Source: Roseibium sp. Sym1 (GTDB lineage: Bacteria > Pseudomonadota > Alphaproteobacteria > Rhizobiales > Stappiaceae). Taken from it: DNA of 64,000 nt. Shown in pieces: positions 1 to 9,318 of the stretch; positions within the stretch are counted from its first letter, which is position 1, and every line of letters begins with the position of its first letter. The notes beneath the pieces are model-generated. The model did not search any database. It was not told the origin of the DNA and saw only the letters and a program-made list of their open reading frames with translations. The DNA is taken from contig NZ_CP114786.1 in the NCBI RefSeq assembly GCF_027359675.1, positions 5,740,501-5,804,500 of the forward strand, written 5' to 3'. A program made the translations under genes and the position numbers.

Positions 1-52
1 AGCTGGCCGAGAGCCAGCGCGCGTTGTCGCGCAGGAAGGTGAAATAGGTCAT
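1..52 (-). CDS. MFS-type transporter, N-terminal fragment
   Basis: A reading frame on the minus strand begins with an ATG at 52 and runs off the left edge. Only 17 residues are visible, starting MTYFTFLRDNARWL. An N-terminus of the form xFLRDNxxWL is typical of a family of alphaproteobacterial major facilitator transporters, so a membrane exporter or permease is the likely product. The assignment rests on this short motif alone and the rest of the gene lies outside the window. Confidence 0.45.
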   Translation of the reverse strand, partial: MTYFTFLRDNARWLSAS

Positions 53-100
53 CAGGGCAATGCTTTCTCAAACCCGGCCTGAACGACCACATACACTTTC

Positions 101-206
101 GTCATCCTGAGGAAGCGCGTCAGCGCTGTCTCGAAGGATGGCCACTTGTTCAAGAATTTGCAGCGGATCCTTCGAGACGGACCTGACGGTCCTCCTCAGG
201 ATGAGG
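101..206. repeat. Imperfect palindromic repeat (GTCATCCTGAGGA type)
   Basis: The left arm starts GTCATCCTGAGGAAGCGC and the right arm ends GGTCCTCCTCAGGATGAGG. The arms also share GTCTCGAAGGAT and ATCCTTCGAGAC, so the whole segment can fold into a long interrupted hairpin. It lies between the divergent MFS start and the 3' end of nadE. This is the common dispersed palindromic repeat style of Hyphomicrobiales genomes. Confidence 0.7.
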
Positions 207-227
207 TCGGGTATGCGGATAATCCCT

Positions 228-1919
228 TCAGGACCGGTCACGGAACCGGTTGGTAATCGGGTAGCGGCGGTCCTTGCCGAAGTTCCGTTCGGTGATCTTC
301 ACGCCGGGTGGAGCCTGCCGCCGCTTGTATTCGGCAATGTAGAGAAGATGTTCGATCCGGTGGATCAGCGCCCTGTCATGGCCCCGTTTTTCAATGTCGT
401 TCACGGACATCTCGTCTTCGACCAGACATTCCAGAATATCGTCGAGCACGTCATAGGGCGGCAGGGAATCCTGGTCGGTCTGGTTCTCGCGCAGTTCCGC
501 CGTCGGCACCTTGGTGATGATGTTGGCCGGGATCACCTCGCCGCCTGGCCCGAGCAGGCCGTCCGGCCTGTTGGCATTGCGCCAGGCCGACAGGTGGTAG
601 ACCTGGGTCTTGTAGAGATCCTTGATCGGATTGTAGCCGCCATTCATGTCGCCGTAGAGAGTTGCGTAACCGACAGACATTTCCGACTTGTTGCCCGTGG
701 TCATGACCATCTTGCCGAACTTGTTGGACACCGCCATCAGGATCACGCCGCGGGCACGGGACTGCAGGTTTTCTTCCGTCGTGTCTTCATTGGTGCCGGC
801 GAAGAGGTCGCCGAGGGCTCTGGTGAACCCCTCGACCGGTTCTGCGATCGGCACCGTGTCGTAGCGGATGCCGAGTGCCTTCGCACAGCCGGCGGCATCC
901 TTGATGCTTTCCTCGGAGGTGTAGCGGTAGGGCAGCATGATCGCGTGGACCCGGTCCGCTCCGAGCGCATCGACGGCCATCGCCGCACAAATGGCGGAAT
1001 CGATGCCGCCGGAGAGGCCGAGCACCACACCGGGGAAGCCGTTCTTGTTGACATAGTCGCCCAGCCCCATCACGCAGGCGCGCCAGTTGGCCTCGTCCAG
1101 GTCCGGCAGCCTGGCCACCTCGCCGTTTTCACAAATCCATGTGTCGCCGTCCCGGCGCCAGTCGCTGATGCCGAGTGCCGTTTCGAATTGCGGCAGCTGG
1201 AAGGCCAGCGACCGGTCGGCATGCAGCGCGAATGAGCCGCCGTCAAAGACAAGTTCGTCCTGGCCGCCCAGCTGGTTGCAGTAGATCAGCGGCAGGCTGG
1301 TCTGGACCACCCGCGAGACCACCACCTGCAACCGTTCCTCGGCACGGTTCTCCCAGTAGGGCGAGCCGTTTGGCACCAGCAGCAGTTCCGCGCCGGTCTC
1401 CTCCAGGCATTCGCAGACCTCGTCGTTCCAGATGTCCTCGCAGATCGGCAGGCCGATGCGAACTCCCCGGAAATCGACTGGTCCCGGCAGCGGCCCGGCT
1501 GCAAATACGCGCTTTTCATCAAAGACGCTGTAGTTTGGAAGGTCATATTTGGAGCGGACGGCCCGAACCTCGCCCTGGTCAAGCAGGAGGGCCGCGTTGT
1601 AGACCCTGCCGTCCTCCCCGTACCATGGAGAACCGACGATCAGTCCCGGCCCACCGTCGGCGGTTTCCTTCGCCAGTGCTTCGGCTGCATCCATGCAGCG
1701 CCGGACAAAGGCCGGTTTCAAAACCAGATCCTCCGGCAGGTATCCGGCCAGAACCAGTTCGGAGGTCAGCACAAGGTCGGCCCCCTGCGCGGCGGCTTCT
1801 TCGCGCGCCTTGCGCACCAGGTCGGCATTGCCGGCAACATCGCCAACGGTGGGATTGAGCTGCGCGACAGCCAGTCGAAAACGGTCTGCAATCATCGGAA
1901 AAGTACCAGGAAGTGACAT
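228..1919 (-). CDS. nadE: Glutamine-dependent NAD+ synthetase
   Basis: The enzyme makes NAD+ from deamido-NAD+, ATP and ammonia released from glutamine, the last step of cytosolic NAD synthesis. It has 563 residues, the usual length for the two-domain form. Residues 1-260 are a nitrilase-fold glutaminase with the Glu-Lys-Cys triad at E54 (TSELVLAGY), K124 (RSKYDLPNY) and C160 (GLPICEDIW). The C-terminal half is the synthetase with the PP-loop SGGIDS at 303-308. The ATG at 1919 has a GGAAAG-like ribosome site; an in-frame ATG at 1895 has none. A second NAD-related locus (nadV and nadM-Nudix) lies at 35-37.6 kb. Confidence 0.96.
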   Translation of the reverse strand: MSLPGTFPMIADRFRLAVAQLNPTVGDVAGNADLVRKAREEAAAQGADLVLTSELVLAGYLPEDLVLKPAFVRRCMDAAEALAKETADGGPGLIVGSPWYGEDGRVYNAALLLDQGEVRAVRSKYDLPNYSVFDEKRVFAAGPLPGPVDFRGVRIGLPICEDIWNDEVCECLEETGAELLLVPNGSPYWENRAEERLQVVVSRVVQTSLPLIYCNQLGGQDELVFDGGSFALHADRSLAFQLPQFETALGISDWRRDGDTWICENGEVARLPDLDEANWRACVMGLGDYVNKNGFPGVVLGLSGGIDSAICAAMAVDALGADRVHAIMLPYRYTSEESIKDAAGCAKALGIRYDTVPIAEPVEGFTRALGDLFAGTNEDTTEENLQSRARGVILMAVSNKFGKMVMTTGNKSEMSVGYATLYGDMNGGYNPIKDLYKTQVYHLSAWRNANRPDGLLGPGGEVIPANIITKVPTAELRENQTDQDSLPPYDVLDDILECLVEDEMSVNDIEKRGHDRALIHRIEHLLYIAEYKRRQAPPGVKITERNFGKDRRYPITNRFRDRS

Positions 1920-1992
1920 GGCTTTCCGGTGTAGCGGGAAGCCACCCGGCTTGCAATCGTCCCGTCGGCTTCGAAAGACCAGTTGGGCGCGA

Positions 1993-2526
1993 TTACAGAA
2001 GCGCCAGAGCGTCGTGCTCCGGTTCGGGGGCCGGTGACTTCAAACCGGACAGGTCGGTCACCTCAAGCCTGCGCAAGGCAGGCTGCTGGCCGGGACCGTG
2101 AATGCCCCTGGACCGGCCATGCATGTCCTGACGTTCCAGAATTTCACCGATGTGCCGATACAGGATCGCCGGTGCAATCGGCTTGGCGACAAATCCATGG
2201 ATACCGATCTCGATAGCCTCGAGAATGGTCGCGCGCTTGGCGTGCGCGGTGACGACAAGGACAGGCGTCGTACTGATGACCAGGTCGCGGTCGCTGCGCA
2301 GGATTCGAAGGAACTCGTTGCCGCCGAACGGATTCATGGCCCAGTCGCACAGAACGATGTCCGGCTTGCGGTCGACGACCAGTTCGAGCGCCTCCGAACC
2401 GTCACTTGCCTCGTAGATCGAGCGGATGCCGAAGCCGGAGAGAACCGAGCGCAGGATAGAGCGCATATGAGCATTGTCTTCCGCAATCAGGCAGGACACC
2501 CTCGTCAGATCCCACTGCTCACGCAC
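1993..2526 (-). CDS. Stand-alone response regulator receiver protein
   Basis: This 177-residue protein is a CheY-like receiver with no clear output domain. Visible residues are the acidic pocket E16/D17 (LIAEDN), the phospho-acceptor D61 (VLCDW), T93 (VVTAHA) and K115 (VAKPIAP). The last ~50 residues are charged and proline-rich, with no recognisable DNA-binding fold. The start is a GTG preceded by GGGGAGAAGG. No histidine kinase is adjacent, so its partner is unknown. It lies between nadE and the DAHP synthase gene on the same strand. Confidence 0.88.
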   Translation of the reverse strand: MREQWDLTRVSCLIAEDNAHMRSILRSVLSGFGIRSIYEASDGSEALELVVDRKPDIVLCDWAMNPFGGNEFLRILRSDRDLVISTTPVLVVTAHAKRATILEAIEIGIHGFVAKPIAPAILYRHIGEILERQDMHGRSRGIHGPGQQPALRRLEVTDLSGLKSPAPEPEHDALALL

Positions 2527-2636
2527 AACCCTTCTCCCCTCTCGACCAAATCCCCATGCGTCCAGATATGCGCCTTGAGCGTTAAGCGAGGCTTACCCCG
2601 GGAGGGTTCGGGCAAGAAAAATGGCACGCAACAATC

Positions 2637-2659
2637 AAAAAGGGCGGCAAAAGCCGCCC
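2637..2659 (-). terminator. Rho-independent terminator of DAHP synthase gene
   Basis: Read on the minus strand, a GGGCGGC-TTTT-GCCGCCC hairpin is followed by a run of five T residues. It begins about 34 bases past the stop codon of the class II DAHP synthase gene. Confidence 0.9.
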
Positions 2660-2692
2660 CTCAGGTTAACGTCGCGTAAGGATGCGCTGTAT

Positions 2693-4075
2693 CTACGCGC
2701 TGGCAGCCAGCGGCTCCGCCCGGCGGTCATCCCGTTCCTTCTTGAGATTTTCCGCGATCAGGAAGGCAAGTTCCAGAGCCTGATCCGCATTCAAACGCGG
2801 ATCGCAATGGGTGTGGTAACGGTCGCCAAGCTGCTCCGCCGTCAGGGCATGCGCGCCACCGGTGCACTCTGTCACGTTGCGGCCGGTCATTTCGACATGC
2901 ACGCCGCCGGCATGGGTGCCCTCGGCACGGTGCACGGCAAAGAAGGCCTCGACCTCTTTCAGGATCCGGTCGAACGGACGTGTCTTGTAGCCGCCCGCCG
3001 TGATGGTGTTGCCATGCATCGGATCGCAGGACCAGACGACGGACTTGCCTTCACGCTCGACAGCGCGCACGAGTTGCGGCAGGTGATCGAACACCTTGTC
3101 GGCACCAAAACGCGCGATCAGGGTCAACCGGCCCGGTTCGTTCTCGGGGTTGAGAATGTCGACAAGCTCCAGAAGCCCGTCCGGTGTCAGGGAGGGACCG
3201 CATTTCAGGCCGATCGGATTCTTGATGCCGCGGAAGAATTCCACATGGGCGTGGTCCGGCTGGCGGGTCCGGTCGCCGATCCAGATCATGTGGCCGGAGG
3301 TCGCGTACCAGTCGCCGGAAGTGCTGTCGACGCGGGTCAGGGCTTCTTCATAACCAAGCAGCAGCGCCTCGTGGCTGGTGAAGAAATCCGTCGAGCGCAG
3401 TTGCGGCACGCTGTCGGCATTGACGCCGCAGGCGCGCATGAAGTTCAGCGCCTCGGTGATCCGGTCGGCCAGTTCCTTGTACCGGTGCCCTTGCGGGCTG
3501 TCGGTGATGAAACCGAGCATCCACTGGTGCACCTGGTCAAGATTGGCAAAACCGCCCTGGGCGAAGGCGCGCAGCAGGTTCAGGGTCGCAGCGGACTGGC
3601 GGTAGGCCATCGCCATGCGGCCCGGATCCGGAATACGGCTTTCCGGGGTGAAATTGATGTCGTTGATGATGTCGCCGCGGTAGCTCGGCAGCTCGACATC
3701 GCCCTTTTTCTCGACGTTGGACGAGCGCGGCTTCGCGAACTGGCCCGCGATCCGGCCGACCTTGACCACCGGCTGGCTGGCCGCATAGGTCAGAACGACC
3801 GACATCTGCAGGAAGACGCGGAAGAAATCGCGGATATGATCCGGATGGTGTTCGGCAAAGCTCTCGGCGCAGTCGCCGCCCTGAAGCAGGAATCCCTTGC
3901 CGTTCGCAACATCGGCGAGCTGCGCTTTCAGCGCGCGCGCTTCACCTGCAAAAACCAGCGGCGGATAAGTCGACAGGCGCTGTTCAACATCCGCCAAAGC
4001 CTCTTGATCCTGGTATTCCGGAACCTGCAGGATCGGTTTCGATCTCCAGCTGTCCGGGCTCCATTTCTCCGCCAT
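2693..4075 (-). CDS. Class II 3-deoxy-D-arabino-heptulosonate 7-phosphate synthase
   Basis: The protein condenses phosphoenolpyruvate and erythrose 4-phosphate into DAHP, the entry step of the shikimate pathway. Its 460 residues fit the class II (plant/actinobacterial/alphaproteobacterial) family. Family motifs are [11 protein letters not shown], with a metal-ligand cysteine, then [38 protein letters not shown] and [15 protein letters not shown]. The ATG at 4075 follows a GAGGAGTAGGAAG ribosome site. The gene appears monocistronic and ends in a strong terminator. No leader peptide or attenuator was recognised in the 290-base upstream gap. Confidence 0.96.
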   Translation of the reverse strand: MAEKWSPDSWRSKPILQVPEYQDQEALADVEQRLSTYPPLVFAGEARALKAQLADVANGKGFLLQGGDCAESFAEHHPDHIRDFFRVFLQMSVVLTYAASQPVVKVGRIAGQFAKPRSSNVEKKGDVELPSYRGDIINDINFTPESRIPDPGRMAMAYRQSAATLNLLRAFAQGGFANLDQVHQWMLGFITDSPQGHRYKELADRITEALNFMRACGVNADSVPQLRSTDFFTSHEALLLGYEEALTRVDSTSGDWYATSGHMIWIGDRTRQPDHAHVEFFRGIKNPIGLKCGPSLTPDGLLELVDILNPENEPGRLTLIARFGADKVFDHLPQLVRAVEREGKSVVWSCDPMHGNTITAGGYKTRPFDRILKEVEAFFAVHRAEGTHAGGVHVEMTGRNVTECTGGAHALTAEQLGDRYHTHCDPRLNADQALELAFLIAENLKKERDDRRAEPLAASA

Positions 4076-4367
4076 ACTTCCTACTCCTCAGTGGACCCGC
4101 GGGTTCATTTTAGTCCCGACACGCGGCATCCGCGACATTATCGTTCGTATTTGCCTGCCTCTACAAGGCAAACGTGCGGCCTTATACACTCCATGCGCCT
4201 CCAAGGCCACAGGGCAAATCCCCAAAAATACGCGCCGGATTCTGCAGGGAATTTGGGCTCCCAGCCCCGGCATTCAATTGTCCCGGCCACGCTTATGCAT
4301 TTGAGGAGGATCATTGCGGGTATGCCCTGCCGACAACATGCTTTGTACGCAACGGAAGGAAGCCGAC

Positions 4368-5099
4368 ATGCCCTCTTCACGCCTGGAGCACAGCCACAGA
4401 CCCAATGACATTGCCAACCGGCTCGCTTCGGGTCCGGACGCCAGCTACCTGAGAGACTGGGTCTATGGCGGGATCGACGGAGCCGTCACGACCTTCGCGA
4501 TCGTTGCCGGTTCGGTCGGAGCAAGCCTGTCCAGCAACGTGATCCTCATTCTCGGGGTGGCGAACCTGCTGGCCGACGGCTTCTCCATGGCTGCCGCCAA
4601 CTACACCGGCTCGAAATCGGAGAACGAGGATTACGCACGCCTGCGGGCGATCGAGGAAAAGCACATCGATCTGGAGCCGGAAGGCGAGCGCGAGGAGATC
4701 CGGCAGATCTTTCTGCAAAAGGGCTTCGAGGGCAGCAGCCTCGAGGCACTGGTGTCGCTGGTAACCTCCAACAAGTCCACCTGGATCGAGATCATGATGC
4801 AGGGCGAATACGGATTGTCCGACACAACGCGCAATCCTCTGAAGGCAGCACTCTACACGTTTGCCGCCTTTGTCCTGTTCGGCGCCATTCCCTTGCTTCC
4901 CTTCGTTCTGCCCGTGCCCGCTAGCGCCAGCACGGCAACCGTCCTGACCATGCTGGCGTTTTTCGCAATCGGCTCGCTGCGCGCCCGCTGGTCCCAGCGG
5001 CACTGGATCGCCTGTGGCCTGGAAACCACGGCGATTGGAACGGTCGCAGCCGGGATTGCGTATATCGCTGGGCATGGCCTGCAGACGTTGCTGGGTTGA
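4368..5099 (+). CDS. VIT1/CCC1-family iron/manganese transporter
   Basis: A 243-residue membrane protein of the VIT1/CCC1 (DUF125) family, which moves Fe2+ or Mn2+ out of the cytosol. The N-terminal part carries the family signature around DWVYGGIDGAVTTFAIVAG and a second segment GVANLLADGFSMAAANY. A charged cytosolic loop with many Glu residues (about 75-150), the usual metal-binding region, is followed by three hydrophobic segments to the C-terminus. The ATG at 4368 follows GGAAGGAAG; an in-frame TTG at 4314 behind GAGGAGG is a less likely start. It is transcribed divergently from the DAHP synthase gene. Confidence 0.9.
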   Translation: MPSSRLEHSHRPNDIANRLASGPDASYLRDWVYGGIDGAVTTFAIVAGSVGASLSSNVILILGVANLLADGFSMAAANYTGSKSENEDYARLRAIEEKHIDLEPEGEREEIRQIFLQKGFEGSSLEALVSLVTSNKSTWIEIMMQGEYGLSDTTRNPLKAALYTFAAFVLFGAIPLLPFVLPVPASASTATVLTMLAFFAIGSLRARWSQRHWIACGLETTAIGTVAAGIAYIAGHGLQTLLG

Positions 5100-5195
5100 G
5101 CGCCCGTCTGGACTTTTTTTTTGCGGCAGGTTCGACATGCCGGGAAAACGCTGTAGAAGGTGGCCGCCAGGATCAATTCATCGGGATAATAGACA

Positions 5196-5549
5196 ATGAA
5201 ATATCTTGCAGTACTTGCCGCCGCTGCCTTTGCCCTTGCCCTTGCCGGTTGCAACAGCAAATTTGAAGTCACGGGAACCAATGCCAGCGGCACCGAAACG
5301 TTCAAAGGCAATGCACTCGGGTTTCAAGCTGGAAAATTCAACATCAAGAGCAACAAAGGCAGGAAGTGCAACGGTCGCTTTGACTCAGTGAACGACCTGG
5401 CCGAGGGATACGGCAAAGGGAACTTCAAATGCACGGACGGCAACGCGGGAACCTTTTGGTTCACCATCGAAAGAAACTATCAAAGTGGACATGGCGTTGC
5501 GAATATCGGCGGTGAAAAGTTCAAGTTCACGTATGGAAAACAATCCTGA
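5196..5549 (+). CDS. Small lipoprotein of unknown function
   Basis: This 117-residue protein starts with a basic residue and a hydrophobic Ala/Leu stretch ending in the lipobox LALAGC, so it should be lipidated at C19 and anchored in a membrane. The mature part is basic, rich in Gly, Asn and Lys, with two further cysteines (RKCNGRF and FKCTDG) that could form a disulfide. No family was recognised. It follows the VIT1 gene by about 95 bases on the same strand but its own start suggests separate expression. Confidence 0.8.
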   Translation: MKYLAVLAAAAFALALAGCNSKFEVTGTNASGTETFKGNALGFQAGKFNIKSNKGRKCNGRFDSVNDLAEGYGKGNFKCTDGNAGTFWFTIERNYQSGHGVANIGGEKFKFTYGKQS

Positions 5550-5640
5550 TCCGGCATCGACAACCGATTGCGCGACCTGCCGGCACGGCACCAAGGACTG
5601 TCTATCAGACCTTCTCGAGCACGTGCCGGCAGGCACCGGA

Positions 5641-6237
5641 TCAGTTTTCCGGCTTCATGTAAGCGATGCCATGGGCGTCCAGCTTCTGATCGATCAGATC
5701 CGCCAGGTCCGGATCAACAGAGACTTTTCTCGGATAATGCGGCCGGTCGCGGTCCTGTAAGACGGGCACATGCCAGCCGTCGGTCGTTTCCAGGAAATGA
5801 TCGATACCCGCCTCGCCCCAGGTGCGGAAAAAACCAGCGAGAACACAATCGAGATAGCTCTGCAGGATCGGGTGCCGGTCGCAGCCCCAGCGCAAATGTT
5901 CAGGTGCCGCCCGGAACAGGAAGAGTTCCTCCGGCCCCGGCTCTTGCCGGGCCTCGCAACGAAACGCGGCCCCGACGGCTTCCACTTTTACATACCGTTT
6001 TTCCCGGTGTTCCAGATCGGGCAACCTGGTGCGCGGTTCACGCGCCATCACACCCCAGATTTCGCTGCCGTCCTCCTGGCGGACCGTCAGCGCGCAACGG
6101 CCCTGGCCATCCGCTCCCTGTCCACAGACACGCCATTCACGCAGCCAGCCGGACAACTTTCCCGGCGTGACCTCGGCCTCCGCGGGAATGGTGTCAATAT
6201 TGACGAGTGATCCGTAACCGAAATATGTGATCGTCAT
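5641..6237 (-). CDS. Gamma-glutamylcyclotransferase-family protein
   Basis: The 198-residue protein begins MTITYFGYGSLVN, the YGSL substrate-binding motif of the gamma-glutamylcyclotransferase/AIG2 fold near the N-terminus. The family releases 5-oxoproline from gamma-glutamyl peptides, but several members have other or unknown substrates, so the reaction is only inferred. The open frame extends far upstream across the divergent aminotransferase gene; the ATG at 6237 was chosen because the homologous domain starts there. It is divergent from the aminotransferase at 6292, with a 54-base gap. Confidence 0.82.
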   Translation of the reverse strand: MTITYFGYGSLVNIDTIPAEAEVTPGKLSGWLREWRVCGQGADGQGRCALTVRQEDGSEIWGVMAREPRTRLPDLEHREKRYVKVEAVGAAFRCEARQEPGPEELFLFRAAPEHLRWGCDRHPILQSYLDCVLAGFFRTWGEAGIDHFLETTDGWHVPVLQDRDRPHYPRKVSVDPDLADLIDQKLDAHGIAYMKPEN

Positions 6238-6291
6238 CTGGGACTTGCCTGGATTCTGTATGGTTGCCTCAACGCATAGCCGGGAGTTGTC

Positions 6292-7479
6292 ATGATTGTT
6301 CCTTCCCTGTCCCAGCAGGATGTCGACCTTTTGCGGCAAGACACGCCCGGTGTAAGCCAGCGCATCCATTTTAACAATGCCGGCACCGGGTTGGCACCCG
6401 CCCCGGTTCTGACCGCGGTGAAAGAGCATCTCGACCTGGAAGCGCAGATCGGCGGCTACGAAGCCGCGGCTGCCGCGAAACCCGCGCTGGACACCTTTTA
6501 TACGGCACTTGCGGCCCTGATCGGCAGCAAACCGCATGAGATCGCCTATGTCGAAAATGCCACGCGTGCCTGGGACATGGCCTTCTACGGCATCGACTTC
6601 CGCGAAGGCGACCGGATCGCGACCGGCCGCGCGGAATACGTCTCCAATTACGTCGCCTTCCTGCAGATGAAACGGCACAAGGGCATCGAGATCGATGTCG
6701 TCGAGGACGACGCATGCGGGCAGATCGACCTGGCCGGCCTGAAGGCGGCGATCACGCCGAGGACGCGGCTCGTCGCCCTCACCCATGTACCGACCTTTTC
6801 CGGCCTGATCAATCCGGCCGAAGAGGTCGGCGAGATCGCCCGGGCCGCCGGCGTGCTTTATCTTCTCGACGCCTGCCAGTCCGCGGGACAGATCCCGCTC
6901 GACATCAACGAGATCGGGTGTCACATGCTGTCTGGCACGGGGCGCAAATACCTGCGCGGTCCGCGCGGCACCGGTTTCCTGTATGTCAGCGATGCTGTTC
7001 TGGACCAGGTGGAGCCGCCCTTTGTCGATCTGCAGTCGGCCGACTGGGTTGACGACAACACCTATGAACTTGTTCCCCATGCGCGCCGCTTCGAGACCTG
7101 GGAGCGCTATGTCGCCGGGCAGATTGGACTGGGGGTGGCTGTCAGCTACGCGATCGGCTTCGGCATGGAGCGTCTCGGCAACCGGACCTGTGCACTCGGC
7201 GCTCAACTGCGCTCCGAGCTCTCCGGCCTTGGCGCGGTCACGCTCCATGACAAGGGCAAACGCAAGGGTGGCATCGTAACCTTCTCGCTCGACGGCGAGA
7301 CGCCCGAACAAACGAAGGCGCGCCTCGCACGCGAAAGTATCAACGTCTCGGTCAGCTCTGCCAGTTCCGCGCGGATCGACCTTCCCCACCGGGGCCTGGA
7401 CGCCGTGGTCCGCGCTTCCCTGCATGCATTCAATTGCGAAGAGGAAATTGAACGCTTTGTTAAGGCTCTCGGCAGTTAA
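6292..7479 (+). CDS. Class V aminotransferase (cysteine desulfurase-like fold)
   Basis: A 395-residue PLP enzyme of fold type I, class V. The cofactor aspartate lies in YLLDACQSAGQ and the Schiff-base lysine in SGTGRKYLRGPRGTGFL. FNNAGTGLAP near the N-terminus is the substrate loop. These features fit the isopenicillin-N-epimerase/EgtE/cysteine desulfurase-like branch, whose members act as C-S or C-N lyases or epimerases. There is no SUF or thiolation partner nearby, so a housekeeping IscS role is unlikely and the substrate cannot be set from sequence. Confidence 0.85.
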   Translation: MIVPSLSQQDVDLLRQDTPGVSQRIHFNNAGTGLAPAPVLTAVKEHLDLEAQIGGYEAAAAAKPALDTFYTALAALIGSKPHEIAYVENATRAWDMAFYGIDFREGDRIATGRAEYVSNYVAFLQMKRHKGIEIDVVEDDACGQIDLAGLKAAITPRTRLVALTHVPTFSGLINPAEEVGEIARAAGVLYLLDACQSAGQIPLDINEIGCHMLSGTGRKYLRGPRGTGFLYVSDAVLDQVEPPFVDLQSADWVDDNTYELVPHARRFETWERYVAGQIGLGVAVSYAIGFGMERLGNRTCALGAQLRSELSGLGAVTLHDKGKRKGGIVTFSLDGETPEQTKARLARESINVSVSSASSARIDLPHRGLDAVVRASLHAFNCEEEIERFVKALGS

Positions 7480-7563
7480 GGCTAGGTAGTTTTCGCGAAT
7501 GCCCGATTGCGCACTTCGCGTTAAGCGTGTTCCTCTAGGGTGCTCCCATACGAAACGCCGGGA

Positions 7564-9120
7564 ATGGATGACGGTTTCTTGAAGAACAGGATGGACAAAT
7601 CGGATGGGAAAGAGCAACCGGGTTATCTGAACCCGCGTGCCGGACGCAGCATCAGATTCTGGATCTACGGCCTGGCCGCTCTTCTCATCTTCCTGTCCAC
7701 GGCATCGCTGACCTTTGTTGCGCATATGGCCTGGCGCGAGGCCGACAGGCGGGCCCTGGAAAGCGAGCAATTTCGTTTCAACAACACGCTGCAGACCTTC
7801 TATCGGGAAATTGCCCGCGACCAGATCGCGCTGGCCCAGTGGGACAAGTCCTTCAATGCGTTACAGGAACCGATCGACAGAGACTTCATCAGGTCCGAAT
7901 TCATCGAGGACCTTTGGGAGGATTTCGGCCTCAGCCGGACGTTCCTGGTCAGACCGGACGGAAGTCTTCTTGCCCAGGCGATAGAAAACCAGACCCGCTT
8001 CGACCGCCTGGTTCTGCCAGCGGACAACGTCGTCCGCCAGCTCGCGGACAAGACCAGGGAAGAGTTCGAACGCCGGCAAGGCACCTCGAGTTCCGTATTT
8101 TCCGAATGGTACGTGCCGCAGTCGGCGCTCATGGGCATGGTCAACACGACCTTTGCAATGATTGACGGCTCCCCGGCCCTTTTGAGCGCGATTCCCGTTC
8201 TGCCCGATGACGGCCATGTCCGTTTCGACAGCGACTACCCGGTCATCCTGGTCAACGCGGTCTATGCAGACGACGAATGGATCGCGGATCTCTACGAGCG
8301 CCTGGCCTACCGGGATCTGGAGTTCTTCCCCGGCGCTCCGGAACGCAGGCATCCGACCAATCATCTTGTTCACGCGGCCGACGGCACCGTTTTCGGCTAT
8401 TTCCGCTGGAACAATTCCAAACCGGGCCGCGAAATCTGGTTCATGGCAATGCCGCTTATCCTGCTGCTGGCCTCGATCATTGCCGTAGTCGCCTTTGCCG
8501 CCGCAAACCGGATCAGCCGCCTGTCCGCCTCACTTGAGGAAAGCGAACGCAAAAACCGTCATTTTGCCCGCCACGATGCCCTGACCGGCCTGCCCAACCG
8601 GCATCATTTTTCCGATTGCCTGTCCTTCGCGCTCGACGGCCTGCCGGATCGCGGCTTCGCGGTTTTTGCCTGCGACCTCGACCGGTTCAAACCCGTCAAC
8701 GACACCTACGGCCACGAAGCCGGTGACACCGTCATCTGTACGGTGGCGGACCGTCTGAGCCAACTTGTCGGCAACGAAGGGGTTGTCAGCCGCATCGGTG
8801 GCGACGAGTTCATACTCCTCCTGACACAGCCCATGAACAGAGACATGCTGGTAGCCCATGCGGACCGGATCCTGAACGAGATCGCGCGCCCGATCGGTAT
8901 CGGCGACGGCCAGACTGTCGAGATCGGCGTCAGCATCGGCATTGCGAGAGCTCCGGATTGCGGGTCCACCGAAAAGGACCTGATACGCATGGCGGACATG
9001 GCTCTTTACCGGGCAAAGGAAACGGGCCGGAACTGCTTTGAATTCGCCGGCCCCCACAGTCTTGAGGTCGCTCAGGCCCGTCGGCAGCCGGAACTGAAAA
9101 CACAGACGGCGCAAAACTGA
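7564..9120 (+). CDS. Membrane diguanylate cyclase with CHASE4-like sensor domain
   Basis: The protein (about 518 residues) has a transmembrane segment near residues 20-45 and a periplasmic CHASE4-like domain with a WDKSFNAL-type motif. A second transmembrane segment lies near 290, followed by a GGDEF domain with RHDALTGLPNR and an intact RIGGDEF active site. No RxxD inhibitory site precedes GGDEF, so product inhibition at the canonical site is not expected. It should make cyclic di-GMP in response to an extracytoplasmic signal. The ATG at 7564 is preferred; an upstream GTG at 7540 is in frame. A paralogue follows at 9.3 kb. Confidence 0.88.
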   Translation: MDDGFLKNRMDKSDGKEQPGYLNPRAGRSIRFWIYGLAALLIFLSTASLTFVAHMAWREADRRALESEQFRFNNTLQTFYREIARDQIALAQWDKSFNALQEPIDRDFIRSEFIEDLWEDFGLSRTFLVRPDGSLLAQAIENQTRFDRLVLPADNVVRQLADKTREEFERRQGTSSSVFSEWYVPQSALMGMVNTTFAMIDGSPALLSAIPVLPDDGHVRFDSDYPVILVNAVYADDEWIADLYERLAYRDLEFFPGAPERRHPTNHLVHAADGTVFGYFRWNNSKPGREIWFMAMPLILLLASIIAVVAFAAANRISRLSASLEESERKNRHFARHDALTGLPNRHHFSDCLSFALDGLPDRGFAVFACDLDRFKPVNDTYGHEAGDTVICTVADRLSQLVGNEGVVSRIGGDEFILLLTQPMNRDMLVAHADRILNEIARPIGIGDGQTVEIGVSIGIARAPDCGSTEKDLIRMADMALYRAKETGRNCFEFAGPHSLEVAQARRQPELKTQTAQN

Positions 9121-9318
9121 CTGCTGCGTACCGCTTGCCGGACTTTCATCAGTAAAAACACGTGCAACCGGTTTGTGAATTCGACAAACATTCCCGACAT
9201 ACGTGGATCCACTATTACAATATTCCCATCACTTGTTAATGTATTCGCCCTTACAATCATTACAGGACCACACCTACTAAGCTCAAACGCTGATAAAACA
9301 ACCTATAGAGATCGCAAC

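Noticed and set aside
2621..4408. Long plus-strand open frame opposite the DAHP synthase gene
   Set aside because: It is antisense to a clear class II DAHP synthase and has no family features; high-GC antisense frames of this length are expected.
6238..7770. Upstream extension of the gamma-glutamylcyclotransferase-like frame
   Set aside because: It runs antisense through the class V aminotransferase and past the start of the recognised domain; the ATG at 6237 is sufficient.
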